Below are positions 17,377 through 25,373 of a stretch of DNA of 64,000 nt, in pieces; position 1 is the stretch's first letter; every line of letters starts with the position of its first letter. The notes beneath the pieces were generated by a model. That model was not told the origin of the DNA and did no database searches. It saw only the letters and a program-made list of their open reading frames with translations. Made by a program: the position numbers and the translations under genes. Origin of the DNA: Nonomuraea angiospora (GTDB taxonomy: Bacteria > Actinomycetota > Actinomycetes > Streptosporangiales > Streptosporangiaceae); assembly GCF_014873145.1 (NCBI RefSeq), contig NZ_JADBEK010000001.1:12462001-12526000 (forward strand), read 5' to 3'.

Positions 17377-17891
17377 GGTTGCTGCCCCGGCTGCGGGAGG
17401 AGTTCCGGCAGCGCCGCCACCACCGGGCCTTCCGCATCCCGCCACCCCTCTGGGACGAGCCCGTCCAGGACCTGCTCGACCGGTTGCTCGCCGCCTCGGA
17501 TTCCGCCGCCCCAGGCCCCGCCGCCCCAGAGTCCGCCTCGTCGCTGGACGAGAAGGCGCTGGCCACCGCGGCCACGAACCTGTGGCGGGCCGAGCGCAAG
17601 CTCGCCCAGCAGGGCAAGGATGCCACCAGCCGCCAGGCCGGGCGCTACCTGCGCACGACCCGGGGCGCACTCTCCGACGCCGGGCTGGTCGTCCAGGACC
17701 ACGATGGCGAGACCTTCCACTCCGGCCGCGCCATCGAGGTCCTGCTGTTCCAGGACGACCCGTCGCTCAGCGTCGAGACGGTGCTGGAGACCGTACGACC
17801 GTCGATCTACCTGGGGGATCGGCACATCCAGATGGGCCAGGTGATCGTCGGCTGCCCACCCCGAGACCACGTGAGGAACGAGCATGCGTGA
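17373..17891 (+). CDS. GrpE-like nucleotide exchange factor
   Basis: A 172-residue protein directly before the Hsp70 gene. The C-terminal part matches the GrpE beta head: GETFHSGRAIEVLLFQDDP, VETVLETVRPSIYLGDRHI and QMGQVIVGC correspond to the GepfdP / tVvEVl-x-GY-x-l-x-d-R / PA-x-V-x-V strands. The N-terminal half is a helical region (LDEKALATAATNLWRAERKL) in place of the long GrpE dimer helix, preceded by a Pro/Ala-rich linker. It would speed ADP release from the adjacent Hsp70. It is clearly divergent from the housekeeping GrpE; homology rests on this pattern and the neighbour. It overlaps the kinase stop (GTGA) and the Hsp70 start (8 bases). Confidence 0.75.
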   Translation: MRLLPRLREEFRQRRHHRAFRIPPPLWDEPVQDLLDRLLAASDSAAPGPAAPESASSLDEKALATAATNLWRAERKLAQQGKDATSRQAGRYLRTTRGALSDAGLVVQDHDGETFHSGRAIEVLLFQDDPSLSVETVLETVRPSIYLGDRHIQMGQVIVGCPPRDHVRNEHA

Positions 17892-20340
17892 CACCATCGA
17901 CTTCGGGATCGACCTCGGCACCACCAACAGCGCGATCGCGGTGGCCGAGCAGGACACGGTCTCGGTGATCAAGAACAACGACGGGTGGGACACCACGCCG
18001 TCCGCCGTGTGGATGCCCAAGCCGGAGCTCATTCACGTCGGGCGCCGGGCCCGGGACCGGGTCGAGGTCGACCCCGAGAACGCCGCGGCCGAGTTCAAGC
18101 TGGAGATGGGGCTGGCCGACGCCCGCAAGAGGTTCGTCAAGGGCGGGGTGGAGCTGTCGCCGCAGGAGCTGTCGGCCGAGGTGCTCAAGGCGCTGCGGGC
18201 CGACGCGGCCCACCACACGGGCACGGCGCCGGACGCCGCGGTGATCACGGTGCCGGCGGCGTTCACGCTCAACCAGAACAAGGCCACCACCGACGCCGCC
18301 ATGCTGGCGGGCTTCACCACGGCGTGCCCGCTGGTGCAGGAGCCGACGGCGGCGGCTTTCGCGTACGGGTTCCACGACGCCGACGAGCGGGCGTACTGGA
18401 TGGTGTTCGACTTCGGCGGCGGCACCTTCGACGCGGCGGTGGTCAGCAAGCATGACGGCGACCTGCGCGTGCTCGACCACTCGGGAGACCCGTACCTGGG
18501 CGGCAAGCTCATCGACTGGGCGCTGGTGGAGCGGATCCTGGTCCCCGCCGTGGCCCGTGAGCTGGGCTTCGCCGAGTTCCGCAGGGACAACCCCCGGTGG
18601 AGCGTCAACTTCGCCAAGCTCAAGGCCGCCGCCGAAGAGGCCAAGATCCGGCTGTCGCGCTCCGACACGGCCGACATCACCGTTGATCTCGCGGGCGAGG
18701 ACGGCGAGGTCGAGACCTTCGAGTACCTGTTGCGCCGCGGCGAACTCGACTCGATGGCCGAGCCGTTCTACGATCGGGCGATCAACCTGTGCCGGAACGC
18801 GCTGCAGCAGGCCTCGCTGAGCCCGTCCGACATCGACCGGCTGCTGCTGGTCGGCGGCGTCACCCTTTCGCCCGGGCTCAGGGAACGGCTCGCCGACCCG
18901 CGCCACGGCCTGGGCATCGAGCTCGACTCCAGCCTCGACCCCACCACCGTCGTCGCCCGCGGCGCGGCCATTTTCGCCAGCACGCTGCGGCGCCCGCGGA
19001 AACTGACCCGCGCCGAAGGAGAGTTCGTGGTCGACCTCGCCTACGAGCCCATCGTCACGAACCCCACGCCGACCGTCGCGGGACGGGTGAGCGGCCCGGC
19101 CGACGACCTGAGCGGCTACTCCGTCGTCCTCAGCAACCCCGAGGGACGGCCCCCGTTCACCACCGGCCGCGTCCCCCTCAACGCCACCGGCCGCTTCGTC
19201 ACCGAGGTGGACCTCGACAAGGGCCGGACCTCCCGGTTCAGCGTCGAGCTGATCGACGAGCAGGGCGCGCCCCGGCCGCTGACGCCGGACTCCCTGTCGA
19301 TCAAACTGGGCGAGGTCGAGTTCGGCGGAGTACGGCTGGCGCACTCGCTGGGCATCCAGCTCGCCGACCGCGCGTTCGCGCCCATGCTGCGCAAGGGCGC
19401 GACCCTGCCGGCCTCCGTACGCGAGGTGTTCCACACCTCCAGCGCCCTGCACCGCTCCGACAGCGAGGCCCTGATCAGCATCCCCATCCTGCAGGGCGAG
19501 CGCAGCCGGGGCGATCGTAACCGGGAGGTCGGCAAGCTGGAGATCAAGCCGAGGGACGTCACCATCGACCTGCCCGCGGGCACCGAGGTCGAGGTCACCT
19601 TCGAGGTCGACAACTCCAGCCTGGTCACGGTGGTGGCGGACGTACCGCTGGTGCAGACGCAGTTCGAGGCCGAGATCAACCTGACCGAGGTGCGCACGCC
19701 CGACGCGGACATGCTGGAGCGGCTGCTGGCCGAGGTCGAGCAGCGGCTGGCCGCACTGCGCGGCTCCTCCGCACCCGAGGCCGTGCGCCGCCTGGAGAAG
19801 ATCGACCAGGAGGGCGGCCTCGAGGTGGCCCGCGCGCAGGTACGGGCGGCCAGGGTGGACGCGGGCGCGGCGGCCACGGCCGAGGAGCGGCTACGGGAGC
19901 TGCAGAGCGAGCTGGACGCCGTCGAGGACGCCGCGCAGTTGCCCGCGCTGGTGGAGGAGCTGGAAGGGCTGCTCGCCGAGGCGGACCGGCTGATCCTCGC
20001 GGCGGGCGACGCGGGGGATCGGCAGGAGCTGTCCGCGCTGCGCCAGCGCTCGCGCGACGCGATCCAGGCACAGGACTCCACGGCGATTCGCACCCAGATC
20101 GACCGGGCCTACTCGCTGTTGATGGACCTGGAACGGCGCCGGCCGGACTGGCCGGTCAAGGTGTTCCAGGCGCTGCGGGAGGCGCTGGCGTCCACGGGGC
20201 GGTCTCGCGACCTCATCCGGGAGGGCGAGCGGGCCATCACGCGTGGTGACCAGCAAGAGCTCGAAGGGGTGAACCAGCGCATGATCCGGATGCTGCCCAA
20301 GGAGGAACAGGACAAGATCATAGGGTTGATCAGGCGATGA
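17884..20340 (+). CDS. divergent Hsp70 chaperone with inserted domain and helical C-terminus
   Basis: An 818-residue Hsp70. The nucleotide-binding domain (about 1-372) shows DFGIDLGTTNSAIA, EPTAAAFAYGF, FDFGGGTFDAAVV and LLLVGGVTLSPGL, the ATP-contacting motifs. The canonical DLLLLDV linker is absent; instead ~110 residues (about 375-482) that look like a beta-sandwich (SGYSVVLSNPEG ... TSRFSVELIDEQG) separate the two halves. The substrate-binding beta domain follows (484-600) with SLGIQL, REVFHT, PILQGERSRGDRNREVGKL and EVTFEVDNSS. The last ~215 residues are charged helices, probably a coiled coil with QQELEGVN near the end. It is not the housekeeping DnaK, which would have the usual ~620 residues. 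It is translationally coupled to GrpE and to the next gene (ATGA). Confidence 0.92.
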   Translation: MRDTIDFGIDLGTTNSAIAVAEQDTVSVIKNNDGWDTTPSAVWMPKPELIHVGRRARDRVEVDPENAAAEFKLEMGLADARKRFVKGGVELSPQELSAEVLKALRADAAHHTGTAPDAAVITVPAAFTLNQNKATTDAAMLAGFTTACPLVQEPTAAAFAYGFHDADERAYWMVFDFGGGTFDAAVVSKHDGDLRVLDHSGDPYLGGKLIDWALVERILVPAVARELGFAEFRRDNPRWSVNFAKLKAAAEEAKIRLSRSDTADITVDLAGEDGEVETFEYLLRRGELDSMAEPFYDRAINLCRNALQQASLSPSDIDRLLLVGGVTLSPGLRERLADPRHGLGIELDSSLDPTTVVARGAAIFASTLRRPRKLTRAEGEFVVDLAYEPIVTNPTPTVAGRVSGPADDLSGYSVVLSNPEGRPPFTTGRVPLNATGRFVTEVDLDKGRTSRFSVELIDEQGAPRPLTPDSLSIKLGEVEFGGVRLAHSLGIQLADRAFAPMLRKGATLPASVREVFHTSSALHRSDSEALISIPILQGERSRGDRNREVGKLEIKPRDVTIDLPAGTEVEVTFEVDNSSLVTVVADVPLVQTQFEAEINLTEVRTPDADMLERLLAEVEQRLAALRGSSAPEAVRRLEKIDQEGGLEVARAQVRAARVDAGAAATAEERLRELQSELDAVEDAAQLPALVEELEGLLAEADRLILAAGDAGDRQELSALRQRSRDAIQAQDSTAIRTQIDRAYSLLMDLERRRPDWPVKVFQALREALASTGRSRDLIREGERAITRGDQQELEGVNQRMIRMLPKEEQDKIIGLIRR

Positions 20341-21317
20341 GCGACACGCTGCGGGCGCAGCTCACCGTCAACCGGGCCCGCTCGGCCGCCCGTGCCGGAG
20401 ACCTGGCCACTGCCACCCGCCTCCTGGAGGCCCTGGATGTACCCGACACTGCCGATACGGTGAGCACGGCTGGAGACGCCGCCGTGGCGGTGCTGGACCT
20501 GCGGGCCAGGCTGCACGCCCAGCGGGGGGAACTGGCCAAGGCCGACCAGTGCTGGGCCGCCGTACAGGCCCTGTCGCCGGACGACCCGGGGGCGGCGGCG
20601 GGGCGGCGCACGATCGAGGCGATCAACGCCGGCCGCCGCAGGAAGCGCCCGCTCGTCCACACCGGCTGGCTCGGGGTGGCCGCGGCGGCGGTGGCCGCCG
20701 TGGTTCTCACGGCGGGGATCGTCGTCCTCGTCCCTGGCGGTCAGGCCACGCGCCCGGGAGGCGGGGAGGCCGCCGCGACGTCGGCGACCGGCGAGGCCTC
20801 CGGGGCGGAGGAGGCGCGCAGGCGGTTGGCGGCCCTCGAGGCCGAACGCGCGGCCGCCGGCGAACGCCGGGCCGCGGCGGAGGCCCGCCGCGCCGAGGAA
20901 ACCGCCCGCCGCAAGCGCGAGGTGGCCGCCATCGCGCGGAGGCTGACCATGCCGGGCGTGCTCGTCCATCGCCATCCCCAGTACGTACGGGTGCGGTTCG
21001 GCACAGGACTGTTCCCGGTGGACGACAAGGTCAGCGTCGCGGGCGCGGAGCTGCTGAAGGGACTTGGCCGCCGGATGGCGGGCATGGACGCGGAGATCAC
21101 CGTGGTGGGGCACGCGGTGGCCGTGCCAGGCGGGCGGGCGCGCGACGGCTCCGTGCTCGCGCTGGCCCGCGCCGTCGTGGCCGCCGCCCATCTGGCCGAG
21201 GGCGGCGACCTGCCACGCACGTCGTTCAAGCTGGTCAGCGGGGACCAGCGCGCGCAACCCTTCCGTGACGACCGCCGCAATCGCACCGTCACCCTCCTGA
21301 TCGCTCCCCGGCCATGA
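20337..21317 (+). CDS. TPR-like / transmembrane / OmpA-like envelope protein
   Basis: A 326-residue last gene of the operon, starting in the Hsp70 stop (ATGA). Residues 1-90 form cytosolic TPR-like helices (ARSAARAGDLATATRLLEAL, ARLHAQRGELAKADQCWAAV). A basic stretch precedes one transmembrane helix (about 108-130). An Ala/Glu/Arg-rich coiled coil (150-200) then leads to a degenerate OmpA-like domain: VRVRFGTGLFPVDDKVS, a long helix, ITVVGHAVA, and a final RNRTVTLLIAP strand. OmpA domains bind peptidoglycan, but the usual D..R pair is not clearly conserved (NRTV at the end keeps an Arg). It may tie the Hsp70 machinery to the cell wall. Confidence 0.78.
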   Translation: MSDTLRAQLTVNRARSAARAGDLATATRLLEALDVPDTADTVSTAGDAAVAVLDLRARLHAQRGELAKADQCWAAVQALSPDDPGAAAGRRTIEAINAGRRRKRPLVHTGWLGVAAAAVAAVVLTAGIVVLVPGGQATRPGGGEAAATSATGEASGAEEARRRLAALEAERAAAGERRAAAEARRAEETARRKREVAAIARRLTMPGVLVHRHPQYVRVRFGTGLFPVDDKVSVAGAELLKGLGRRMAGMDAEITVVGHAVAVPGGRARDGSVLALARAVVAAAHLAEGGDLPRTSFKLVSGDQRAQPFRDDRRNRTVTLLIAPRP

Positions 21318-21320
21318 GAA

Positions 21321-21349
21321 CGCCGGCCCGCCGAAGCGGCGGGCCGGCG
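21321..21349 (+). terminator. operon terminator hairpin
   Basis: A perfect 12-bp GC stem (21321-21332 with 21338-21349) and 5-nt loop, four bases after the last stop of the chaperone operon. This is a convincing end of the transcript. Confidence 0.75.
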
Positions 21350-21356
21350 CCGCGCG

Positions 21357-21453
21357 ACGGCACTGTTCGCTCTCCTCAGGGTGCTGGTCCGCGCTGATCT
21401 GTCCATGGACGTCGAGCTGCTGGTGCTCCGTCACGAGAACCAGGTGCCCGCCT
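21357..21453 (+). pseudogene. integrase/transposase N-terminal fragment
   Basis: The frame reads TALFALLRVLVRADLSMDVE then LLVLRHENQV, the conserved N-terminus of IS3/IS481-like integrases of actinomycetes (KD-x-ELLVLRHE). It stops making sense after residue ~32. The C-terminal part of the same type of protein lies at 22520-22899, so one element has been split or eroded. Confidence 0.6.
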
Positions 21454-21585
21454 GCGGCTCGGTGGCCGGCCGCGGCCAAGCTCACGCCCCATCAAGTGCA
21501 CCAGACCCACACACGTCGACGAGGGCGTCGAGCTGTGACTGGAGTTCCTGTACGAGGGTGGAGCAGTGTTTGTGAGAGCCGTACG

Positions 21586-22107
21586 TCACCCGGCGGGTTC
21601 GATACGGAGGACGGCGGCGGTGTCGCGGATCTTGACGACCTCCAGGCTCATGGCGTCGTTGATGGTCGCGACGGTTCCCCGGTCGCAGCTCAGCCGGACG
21701 CCGCCGCCACCCTCCGACGACACGCTGCCGCCACCGTTACAGCCCGAAATGCTGTAGCCCGACCCTGTCAGCGGCGCGACCATCTCAACGGCGCCGCCGG
21801 TGATCGCCGTCACCTCGATCGGCCCGAGGCCGTACATTTTCGGCACTATCACGACGTCCCCTACAGCGACCTTGATCTCGCACGTCCCGTCAGCGCACGG
21901 CCCGGTCGGCGATGGCGACGACGTGGCCGTCTTCATGGGAGTCGGCGTGGGGTCGGACGCCGGTGACCCGGGGCCGGACCTGCTGGGCTGGCCGTCCGCG
22001 GGGGATGCGTTCGGAGAATCCGAGGAACACGACGTGAGAGCGGCGAACACGACAGCGACCAAAACAGCGGCGGCGGCGGATGACCTTCTACGCATCATGG
22101 TCACCAT
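21586..22107 (-). CDS. putative lipoprotein of unknown function
   Basis: About 173 residues. After MRRR the signal sequence ends in a lipobox, AALTSC, so the protein should be anchored outside the membrane by the cysteine. A Ser/Pro-rich linker with SPSPTG follows, then a small domain with two or three cysteines (CADGTCEI, ISGCNGG, RLSCDRG) and alternating strands (VAVGDVVIV, GPIEVTAI, MSLEVVKIRD). No family is recognised. ATG 22107, 22098 and 22095 are all possible starts. The frame stays open up to 22359 but that N-terminal extension would bury the signal peptide. The gene sits inside a split integrase remnant on the opposite strand. Confidence 0.65.
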   Translation of the reverse strand: MVTMMRRRSSAAAAVLVAVVFAALTSCSSDSPNASPADGQPSRSGPGSPASDPTPTPMKTATSSPSPTGPCADGTCEIKVAVGDVVIVPKMYGLGPIEVTAITGGAVEMVAPLTGSGYSISGCNGGGSVSSEGGGGVRLSCDRGTVATINDAMSLEVVKIRDTAAVLRIEPAG

Positions 22108-22519
22108 GGAACCGCGCCCCGACCGGTAACGTCCATTTCTGAGAACGTCCATGCCTGGGGCCACTCGGCGTTTTCGGCGGCTCAGACCGGCGCGCTGGCC
22201 AGCAGGACCGTCGGGTCGGTGTCGTAGGTGGTGGGCGATGAGGACAGCCGCCACGCATGCCGCCAGCACCGACGCGACCACGAACGCTTCCGGCGACCAG
22301 ATCTCGAGCTTGACCTCGCGTCCAGCGCGGCCCGAGGCGCCTTCGGCCCGACGTGTCATCCTGGTCGGCGGCCGGGCCTGTGGGTGACCTGGAGCTGGTT
22401 CACCGCCTCGACGACGGGCGCCGTGCCGTCCTCTGCCGAGACCCGGGCCGAAAGGGCCGGGGCCCCTGCCGGTAGGCCGAATCGGTGACCGCGGTGGTGA
22501 GGGCGGCGGCCAGGCGCGT

Positions 22520-22899
22520 CCGTGTGCTCGGCACCACTGTGCATCCGAGCGCGAACTGGGTCACCCGGGCGATAAGGAACCTCGTGATGGATCTGGACGA
22601 TGCGGCCCGCCGGGCGCGCTTTCTGCGCCGAGATCGGGATGGGACGAGGCCCTCGCCGAGGCCGGTATCCAGACGGTGCTCACCGGTATTCGGATGCCGA
22701 GGATGAACGCTATCTTCGGCTCGCCCTGCGCGAGCACGAATGGTTCTACAACCAGCACCAAGCGCATCAAGCCCTGAACCAAGCAGCCCCGCTGTGGCTC
22801 CCTGCCCCGATCACAGACCCCTGGCGAATCGCCGGCGTGAACATACGTCGACGAGACCGGCTCGGTGGCGTCCTCCACGAGTACTCACATACCGCTTGA
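22520..22899 (+). pseudogene. integrase/transposase C-terminal fragment
   Basis: The first frame gives VLGTTVHPSANWVTRAIRNL and MDLDDAARRARFL, then the register shifts at 22640-22700. Another frame supplies LRLALREHEWFYNQHQAHQA and RRRDRLGGVLHEYSHTA with a stop at 22897-22899. These are the catalytic DDE-end blocks of IS3/IS481-like integrases. Frameshift and deletions show decay. Confidence 0.7.
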
Positions 22900-23365
22900 A
22901 CTGCATGGATGGAATTTCCGGCAGGCGCATCCTTACCGTCCCGCGTCGTTCGGCGCTTCTTGCCGAGCCGAAGCGCCGATCGCCGTCTGTAATCGTTCTG
23001 CAGCGATGAGAGGGAACCTCTCCGCTTCTCTGTTCCGTCGCTGTTCCGTCAGGGGCGCTGGCCTGCAGGTTCGCTGATAAGGAAGAGGTTCCAGGTTGAA
23101 GTCCTGGTAGCCCCACAGAGTTTCACCAGTTCAGAGGGTAGATCCCGAGATCGCGGATCTGGCCTCTTGATCGTTTGAATGGCTCGTACGACTTGCGCTG
23201 TGGGGTGGACGGCGCCCACGCACCCACTCCCCGTCGGCCAACGTCGCCTCATGTAGCGGGATCGACACTGATCCGTGAGCATCACAGGGCCGCTTGACCA
23301 CATGCAAACGCGAGTCAAGTGTCACTCCAGGGGTTCGGGCCAGAACTGGGCAGACTGGCTACGGT
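22900..23365. other. gene-free stretch
   Basis: Downstream of the integrase end and beyond the hydrolase stop. Several short frames exist on both strands, but none shows a recognisable domain or steady codon bias. Confidence 0.4.
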
Positions 23366-24472
23366 TCATCCGTTACGGGATCGATCCGTAGCCAGGAAGG
23401 CGCGCACGGCGCGGTCATAGCGGGCCCGGTCGACGTTCCACGCCTCGGTGTGCTCGCCCTGCGGGAACTCCTCGAATCTGATGTCCCAGCTCAGCCGCCT
23501 GCCCGTGGCCACCAGGCCGCGGGCCTCCTCGATCGGGTGCTCGGTGTCCGGACTGGTGTGGATCAGCAGCAAGGGCGGTCTGACCTTCGGCGGGTAGCGG
23601 CTCATGCTGAGCTGGTCTACGTCGACGCCGGTCCGCCACTCGACAACCAGATCCGACAGCGCGGCGATGAACGCGGGCAAGTGGTAGTTTCGCGCGCCTT
23701 GCTCGGACGTCGTCCGCACGTCGACCATCGGCGCATCCATGATCACCTTGTCGACCAGCCTGGCCAGGCCCGACCTGGCCAGGAACTGCCCGACGATCTG
23801 CCCGCCCATCGACGTCCCATACAGGACGAACCGAGTGGCCCCGAGCTGCTGCGCCCTGCGTAGCGCCGCCTCCAGGTCGCGCCACTCCGAGTCGCCCAGG
23901 TGCAGGAGCCCATCGGGGGAGCGCGGCGCGCCTTCGTCGTTGCGGTAGCTGATGTCCAGGTAGGGCAGGCCGAGCTCGTGCACCACCGGTAGGACCTTCA
24001 GCTCGGCCTTGCGCCGCCCATTCTGCCCGTGGACGGCCACGAACCACGTGGTCCCTTTGCCGGGCACGTGCCAGGCCGGGGCGGGGCCCAGCTCGGTCGG
24101 GATCATGACCTCAGAGAAGTCGATGCCCCAAGCCACCTTGGGATCGCCCGGTGGAACGTTGCCGAAATAGCCCGGCGTTCCCAGAGAGGGCGTGGACCCG
24201 AGCAGCACCCTGCGCGTCACCTTTCCCGGTGATCGCGACACGACGTCGCCGAGCATGGTGAACGAGCCCGTCCATTCGAGCCAATAGATGCCGGGTTTGG
24301 TCGTCTCGTGCGTTTCAGTCAGTGTGACCGTTCCGTCCCCCGTGGCGAGCACGTACGTGTTGCTCGTGCCGTAGTGGACGACCTGCACGCTGGCCTCGCT
24401 GCCGAACCAGGCGCCGCACCCGGCCGCGATCACCAGCAGCGCGAGGCCGGCGACCAGAGCCTTCCTAAGCAT
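23366..24472 (-). CDS. membrane-anchored/secreted alpha/beta hydrolase
   Basis: A 368-residue protein with an N-terminal hydrophobic segment (LRKALVAGLALLVIAAGCG), which may be a signal anchor or a lipobox-type signal (AAGC). The alpha/beta hydrolase core starts near residue 130: FVAVHGQNG is the HG oxyanion strand, YGTSMGG holds the nucleophile Ser, and LLLIHTSPDTEHP then GEHTEAW give the acid and catalytic His. Its N-terminal ~110 residues form a beta-rich cap that I cannot assign. The start at ATG 24472 overlaps the TetR stop by 8 bases (24481 is an alternative start). Co-transcription with TetR suggests a detoxifying or lipid-ester role. Confidence 0.8.
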   Translation of the reverse strand: MLRKALVAGLALLVIAAGCGAWFGSEASVQVVHYGTSNTYVLATGDGTVTLTETHETTKPGIYWLEWTGSFTMLGDVVSRSPGKVTRRVLLGSTPSLGTPGYFGNVPPGDPKVAWGIDFSEVMIPTELGPAPAWHVPGKGTTWFVAVHGQNGRRKAELKVLPVVHELGLPYLDISYRNDEGAPRSPDGLLHLGDSEWRDLEAALRRAQQLGATRFVLYGTSMGGQIVGQFLARSGLARLVDKVIMDAPMVDVRTTSEQGARNYHLPAFIAALSDLVVEWRTGVDVDQLSMSRYPPKVRPPLLLIHTSPDTEHPIEEARGLVATGRRLSWDIRFEEFPQGEHTEAWNVDRARYDRAVRAFLATDRSRNG

Positions 24473-25037
24473 GGAGGCCATCGAGGATCCTCCGCACGTT
24501 CCGCTCGCACAGGTCCCGGAAGGCGGGCTCGTCCAACCCGATGCGCCCGCCCAGGTAGAGCTGGACCAGCCCTTGGGTGGAGGAGGTCAGCGCCAGCGCG
24601 GCCTCCAGCGGCACGTCTGCGCGCAGGATCCCGGCCGCCATGCCCTCCTCGACGATCGCCACGATCCGCTCGAACGCCGGCGAGCCGCCGCCCTTGAAGT
24701 CGTCAGGGAAGTGCCTGGCCTGCTCGCGCCGGTCGGTCATCAGGAACGTGTACAGGTGCGGGCTGCCCAGGGCGAAGTCGAGGAAGTCGTGCAGGAGGCC
24801 GAACACCCTGCTCTCCCAGGCGCCCTCGGGGACTCGGGTTCCCCAGCCGGCCGCCAGCTCGCGGAAGGTTGCATCGGCCACGCCCTGCAGCAGCGCCTGC
24901 CGGTTCGGATAGTGCTTGTAGATGGCCATCGCGGTGACGCCCACGGCGTCGGCCACCCGGCGCATGCTCACGGCCTCGGAGCCTTCGCGCACGAGGATAT
25001 CCCGGGCCGCCTCGGCGATCTTCTCTGCAGTACTCAT
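24465..25037 (-). CDS. TetR-family regulator
   Basis: 190 residues. The HTH (about 5-50) reads KIAEAARDILVREGSEAVSM, RRVADAVGVTAMAIYKHYPN, typical of AcrR/TetR. The ligand domain ends with a TetR_C-like helix (LTSSTQGLVQLYLGGRIGL). ATG 25037 is chosen because the upstream in-frame ATG (25052) lies inside a palindromic operator and no ribosome site is seen, which fits a leaderless message. It is the first gene of a two-gene operon with the hydrolase and probably represses it and itself. Confidence 0.85.
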   Translation of the reverse strand: MSTAEKIAEAARDILVREGSEAVSMRRVADAVGVTAMAIYKHYPNRQALLQGVADATFRELAAGWGTRVPEGAWESRVFGLLHDFLDFALGSPHLYTFLMTDRREQARHFPDDFKGGGSPAFERIVAIVEEGMAAGILRADVPLEAALALTSSTQGLVQLYLGGRIGLDEPAFRDLCERNVRRILDGLHA

Positions 25038-25074
25038 GTTTACACCGTACACTAGCCAGGTTAACGGCGTATAC
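25038..25074. promoter_or_regulatory. tandem TetR-type operators
   Basis: GTTTACACCGTACAC (25038-25052) and GTTAACGGCGTATAC (25060-25074) match in 11 of 15 positions, and each is near-palindromic (GTnnAC-n3-GTAnAC). Centres are 22 bp apart, two helix turns, directly upstream of the TetR start. Confidence 0.6.
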
Positions 25075-25373
25075 CGCCCGTCGTGGAAGGAGAGGGGTCG
25101 CGGCAGGGGAGCGCTATTACCTAATCACCCTTGAGGTGTTTCTGGCTTCCCTGGCCCCTCAAGCCGCGGGGCCGGCAGCGTGCGGTCGCCCGGCAGGACC
25201 GGGAAGGGATTGACATCGTGACCGCATTTCTCGCCGGACCGGCCTGCGACTACTGGGGCCGCCGCGGGCTGGCGTGTGCGCTCACGCTCGCCGCCACGGG
25301 ACCGCCCTGCGTCCTGGCCTCCGAATGGCTCAGGTGGATGATGGCATGGTCGATGCCCACTCGCGACGAAAGG
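25075..25373. other. intergenic stretch, possible relic
   Basis: A plus-strand frame near 25230-25330 reads like a membrane-protein piece (GPACDYWGRRGLACALTLA) but is too short to assign. No intact gene is seen. Confidence 0.35.

Noticed and set aside
12660..21317. Type VI secretion regulatory module (kinase/PP2C/FHA)
   Set aside because: No TssB, TssC, ClpV, Hcp or other secretion structural gene is present, and Hsp70/GrpE/J-like genes are not part of such loci.
22107..22359. N-terminal extension of the lipoprotein gene to 22359
   Set aside because: It would bury the lipobox signal peptide; the extension has its own hydrophobic stretch but no family match.
23049..23325. Short minus-strand frames around 23.05-23.33 kb as genes
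   Set aside because: No motif, no ribosome site and no steady codon bias.
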